Assembly (NCBI GenBank): GCA_900546895.1
Contig: UREO01000150.1
Span: forward strand, 1-7,454
Direction: 5' to 3'
Source of the DNA: an uncultured Oscillospiraceae bacterium
Lineage (GTDB): Bacteria > Bacillota > Clostridia > Oscillospirales > Acutalibacteraceae
DNA: 7,454 nucleotides
This document shows positions 5,364 to 7,454 of the stretch, in pieces. Below the pieces are notes generated by a model. It was given only the letters and a program-made list of their open reading frames with translations, was not told where the DNA came from and did no database searches. The first letter of the stretch is position 1. Each line of letters opens with the position of its first letter. The translations under genes and the position numbers were made by a program.

Positions 5364-6688
5364 AAAAGCTGTATCTTGAATGCAATATGGGCGCCGCCGG
5401 GGACATGCTGACGGCGGCTCTGCTGGAGCTTTATCCGGACAAGGAAGGCTTCCTCAGGCAAATGAACTCGCTTGGGCTGGACGGCGTTTCGGTCCGGTGC
5501 GTCCCTTCGCAGAAATGCGGCATCATCGGAAGCCACATCGACGTAATCGTCCGCGGTGAAGAAGAAACCGCACAGGACGTAAGTCCCGACGAGCTGCATT
5601 CCAACAGTAATGCGGAAGACTCCGCTCACCCTGAACACGTTCACCGTCATGACGGTCATGAGCACAATCGCGGACACAGCCACACGCACGATCATGAGGA
5701 ACTCAGTCACAAGGACGCGCAGGCGCACACCCACATGCATTTCAGCTATGAAGCGCTGAAATGCATGATTTCGGGAATGCCGGTTCCGGAACCGGTCAAA
5801 AAGGACGCCCTCGCCGTTTATTCCCTGCTCGGAGAGGCGGAGTCCGGCGTACACGGCGTTCCCGTTGAGCAGATTCATTTTCATGAAGTCGGCTCCCTGG
5901 ACGCTGTCGTGGACGTCGTGGGCTGCTGTCTGCTGTTCCATCTGCTGGGGCCGGATTCGGTCACCGCATCGCCGGTCCACGTCGGCAGCGGCTTTGTGCG
6001 CTGCGCGCACGGGATTCTTCCCGTTCCCGCGCCGGCCACCGCGGCAATTTTACGCGGGGTACCCATTTACAGCGGGGAAATCCGCGGGGAGCTCTGCACC
6101 CCGACCGGTGCCGCGCTGCTGAAGCATTTTGTCTCCCGGTTCGGCCCGATGCCGCCGATGGCGGTGGACAGAATCGGCTGCGGGATGGGCGTCAAGGACT
6201 TTGCGGCGGCAAACTGCGTGCGCGCCTTCTGGGCCGAAAGCGAAGATAACCGCGACGAAATCGCACAGCTGAGCTGCAATCTGGACGATATGACGCCGGA
6301 GGCGGTCGGATTCGCGACGGAGCTGCTGCTTTCCGCGGGCGCTCTGGACGTTTTCACCGCGCCGATCTTCATGAAGAAAAACCGCCCGTCCACTCTGCTG
6401 ACCTGCCTATGCAGGCCGGACGACAGGGAGAAAATGGCACAACTGATGCTTTTGCACACTACCACGCTGGGGGTCCGCGAAAACGACTGTATGCGTACCA
6501 TTCTGACCTCCTCCTTCCGTACGGCAGAGACCGCCTACGGACCCGTACGCATCAAGGTGAGCATCGGCGGAGACATTCTCAAATATAAGCCCGAATATGC
6601 CGACGTACGCGCCGCCGCCGAAAAGCACGGCGTCCCCTACGATACGGTTTACAAACAGGCGGTCACACAAGCGGAAAAAATGAAATAA
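5360..6688 (+). CDS. larC: LarC, nickel insertion protein (CTP-dependent cyclometallase), single uninterrupted gene
   Basis: LarC inserts nickel into the bis-thiocarboxylated nucleotide using CTP, the last step of NPN cofactor synthesis. The 442-residue protein starts with the family signature YLECNMGAAGDM (5-16). It has a histidine-rich insert at 80-127 (15 His in 48 residues) that probably binds or stores nickel. Further on are QIHFHEVGSLDAVVDVVG (171-188), SPVHVGSGFV (204-213), GELCTPTGAALL (243-254), CNLDDMTPE (306-314), FMKKNRP (337-343) and LGVRE (370-374). In L. plantarum the gene is split into larC1 and larC2, joined by a programmed ribosomal frameshift; here both parts are one open frame. 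The ATG overlaps the larB stop (ATGA), with GGGAGGG 8 bases upstream, pointing to coupled translation. No clear terminator follows it. Confidence 0.95.
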   Translation: MKKLYLECNMGAAGDMLTAALLELYPDKEGFLRQMNSLGLDGVSVRCVPSQKCGIIGSHIDVIVRGEEETAQDVSPDELHSNSNAEDSAHPEHVHRHDGHEHNRGHSHTHDHEELSHKDAQAHTHMHFSYEALKCMISGMPVPEPVKKDALAVYSLLGEAESGVHGVPVEQIHFHEVGSLDAVVDVVGCCLLFHLLGPDSVTASPVHVGSGFVRCAHGILPVPAPATAAILRGVPIYSGEIRGELCTPTGAALLKHFVSRFGPMPPMAVDRIGCGMGVKDFAAANCVRAFWAESEDNRDEIAQLSCNLDDMTPEAVGFATELLLSAGALDVFTAPIFMKKNRPSTLLTCLCRPDDREKMAQLMLLHTTTLGVRENDCMRTILTSSFRTAETAYGPVRIKVSIGGDILKYKPEYADVRAAAEKHGVPYDTVYKQAVTQAEKMK

Positions 6689-6711
6689 AATGCAGATTGA
6701 TAAAAAACATC

Positions 6712-6741
6712 TTTGCTTTCCAGTATGAATGCGGTATACTG
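6712..6741 (+). promoter_or_regulatory. Promoter of glpP with inverted repeat over the -10 box
   Basis: A good -10 TATACT (6735-6740) stands 17 bases after a weak -35 TTTGCT (6712-6717). An inverted repeat CAGTAT (6721-6726) / ATACTG (6736-6741) overlaps the -10 and could be an operator. Transcription would begin near 6747, about 36 bases before the glpP ATG. The weak -35 box leaves room for an activator or for read-through from larC. Confidence 0.6.
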
Positions 6742-6782
6742 TAGTCATAAAATATTCATTTTCCCCTGTATTGGAGGCTGCT

Positions 6783-7352
6783 ATGAAAGAGGATATTTTG
6801 AATCTGCTAAGCGACAACCCAATCATCGCGGCGATCAACAGCGACGAGGGGTTGGAAAACGTTCTTCATTCCAGGTGTAAAGTTGTGTTTATTCTTTACG
6901 GAAGCCTGTGCAATATTGCGAATATTGTCCACCGGGTCAAGCAGGAGGGAAAATGCGCTTTTGTCCACGTCGATCTGATCGAAGGCACGTCGTCCAAAGA
7001 CGTCGTGATCGATTTTATCAAGGAAACGACGGGTGCCGACGGCATTATCAGCACCCGGGCGTCTATGATCAAGGCCGGGAACTCAAGGGGCCTGTACACC
7101 ATCCACCGCTTTTTCCTGATCGATTCCATGTCCTTTCACAATGTTTCCAAGCAAGTGAGCCTGTGCAGCCCGGACTGCATTGAAATTATGCCGGGGTGCA
7201 TTCCGAAGGTGCTTCGCTCCATTCAGAAAATCGTAAACATCCCGATCATTGCCGGAGGTCTGGTGGTGGACAAGGAGGACGTGGTTGCCGCCCTCGGGGC
7301 CGGCGCGGATGCGATCTCTTCCACCAGCACAAGGGTTTGGGACCAGATATAA
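6783..7352 (+). CDS. glpP: GlpP, glycerol-3-phosphate-responsive antiterminator
   Basis: GlpP binds glycerol-3-phosphate and then the leader RNA of glycerol-use genes (glpD, glpFK in Bacillus), letting transcription pass a terminator. The 189-residue soluble protein is of normal family length and has a TIM-barrel-like motif series. These are NPIIAAI (12-18), VHVDLIEGT (61-69), DGIISTR (86-92), HRFFLIDS (108-115), EIMPG (134-138), IIAGGL (155-160) and GAGADAISSTS (172-182). The ATG at 6783 is chosen because GGAGG (6773-6777) lies 5 bases upstream; an in-frame upstream extension to 6729 would run through the promoter and has no ribosome site. It lies 94 bases after larC with a promoter of its own. 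Its usual partners, glycerol kinase and facilitator genes, may lie beyond the window end. Confidence 0.92.
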   Translation: MKEDILNLLSDNPIIAAINSDEGLENVLHSRCKVVFILYGSLCNIANIVHRVKQEGKCAFVHVDLIEGTSSKDVVIDFIKETTGADGIISTRASMIKAGNSRGLYTIHRFFLIDSMSFHNVSKQVSLCSPDCIEIMPGCIPKVLRSIQKIVNIPIIAGGLVVDKEDVVAALGAGADAISSTSTRVWDQI

Positions 7353-7375
7353 AAATACAGGCTCAATGTCAATAG

Positions 7376-7390
7376 TTGGGGTAACCCCAA
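7376..7390. repeat. Short palindrome after glpP
   Basis: TTGGGGT (7376-7382) and ACCCCAA (7384-7390) are exact reverse complements around one A. It lies 23 bases after the glpP stop. No T tract follows before the sequence passes into adapter at 7409, so a terminator role is not supported. It could be an operator or an RNA site for the next gene. Confidence 0.5.
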
Positions 7391-7408
7391 ACGGAAAGAG
7401 GAATAGAG

Positions 7409-7454
7409 CTGTCTCTTATACACATCTCCGAGCCCACGAGACATGCGCAGATCT
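7409..7454 (+). other. Illumina Nextera adapter and index (artefact)
   Basis: Bases 7409-7427 are exactly the Tn5 mosaic end CTGTCTCTTATACACATCT. They are followed by CCGAGCCCACGAGAC (7428-7442), the Read 2 side of the Nextera adapter. Next is the 8-base index ATGCGCAG (7443-7450), which I recall as N722, then ATCT, the first bases of the P7 end. This is untrimmed library sequence at a contig end, not genomic DNA. Genomic sequence stops at 7408. Confidence 0.99.

Noticed and set aside
6067..6501. Programmed frameshift in larC
   Set aside because: The frame is continuous from the N-terminal to the C-terminal LarC domain, so no frameshift is needed; the overlapping - strand frames are shadows.
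7223..7444. Open frame on the - strand crossing the right end
   Set aside because: Its N-terminus is translated adapter (GDVYKRQ) and the rest is antisense to glpP.

Overview
The window looks like the chromosome of a Gram-positive anaerobe of the class Clostridia, carrying the edge of an integrated mobile element. Evidence: strong GGAGG-type ribosome sites, TTGACA/TATAAT promoters, a GlpP-type antiterminator, a DUF3842 protein and paired large serine recombinases of the type common in Oscillospirales and Lachnospirales. The genus cannot be fixed from the sequence. The last 46 bases are not biological: they are Illumina Nextera adapter plus a sample index, so the true end of the insert is base 7408.

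Left part (1-2790), relatively AT-rich: two overlapping large serine recombinase genes on the + strand, the first cut by the window edge. A rho-independent terminator and about 180 bases without genes follow. This looks like the recombinase end of an integrative element. Its right-hand limit may be at 2791, where a 23-base copy of the 3' end of the neighbouring tRNA-Arg begins.

Middle (2791-3514): the 23-base tRNA fragment, a GC-rich structured stretch, an intact tRNA-Arg(CCG) on the - strand with its own strong promoter, and a DUF3842 gene on the - strand, also with its own promoter.

Right part (3515-7352), GC-rich: a divergent promoter drives larE-larB-larC, the three genes that make the nickel-pincer nucleotide (NPN) cofactor of lactate racemase and related LarA-type racemases/epimerases. 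LarB carboxylates and hydrolyses nicotinic acid adenine dinucleotide, LarE adds the two sulfurs, and LarC inserts nickel using CTP. The genes are tightly packed: 17 bases from the larE stop to the larB ATG, then a 4-base larB/larC overlap. No larA apoenzyme lies in the window. The operon promoter carries a perfect 20-base palindrome over its -10 box, and the roughly 145-base leader can form mutually exclusive hairpins ending in a terminator-like palindrome just before larE. This looks like a cis-regulatory attenuator and is the most interesting candidate for something undescribed here.

A separately promoted glpP gene, a glycerol-3-phosphate-responsive antiterminator, closes the natural sequence.
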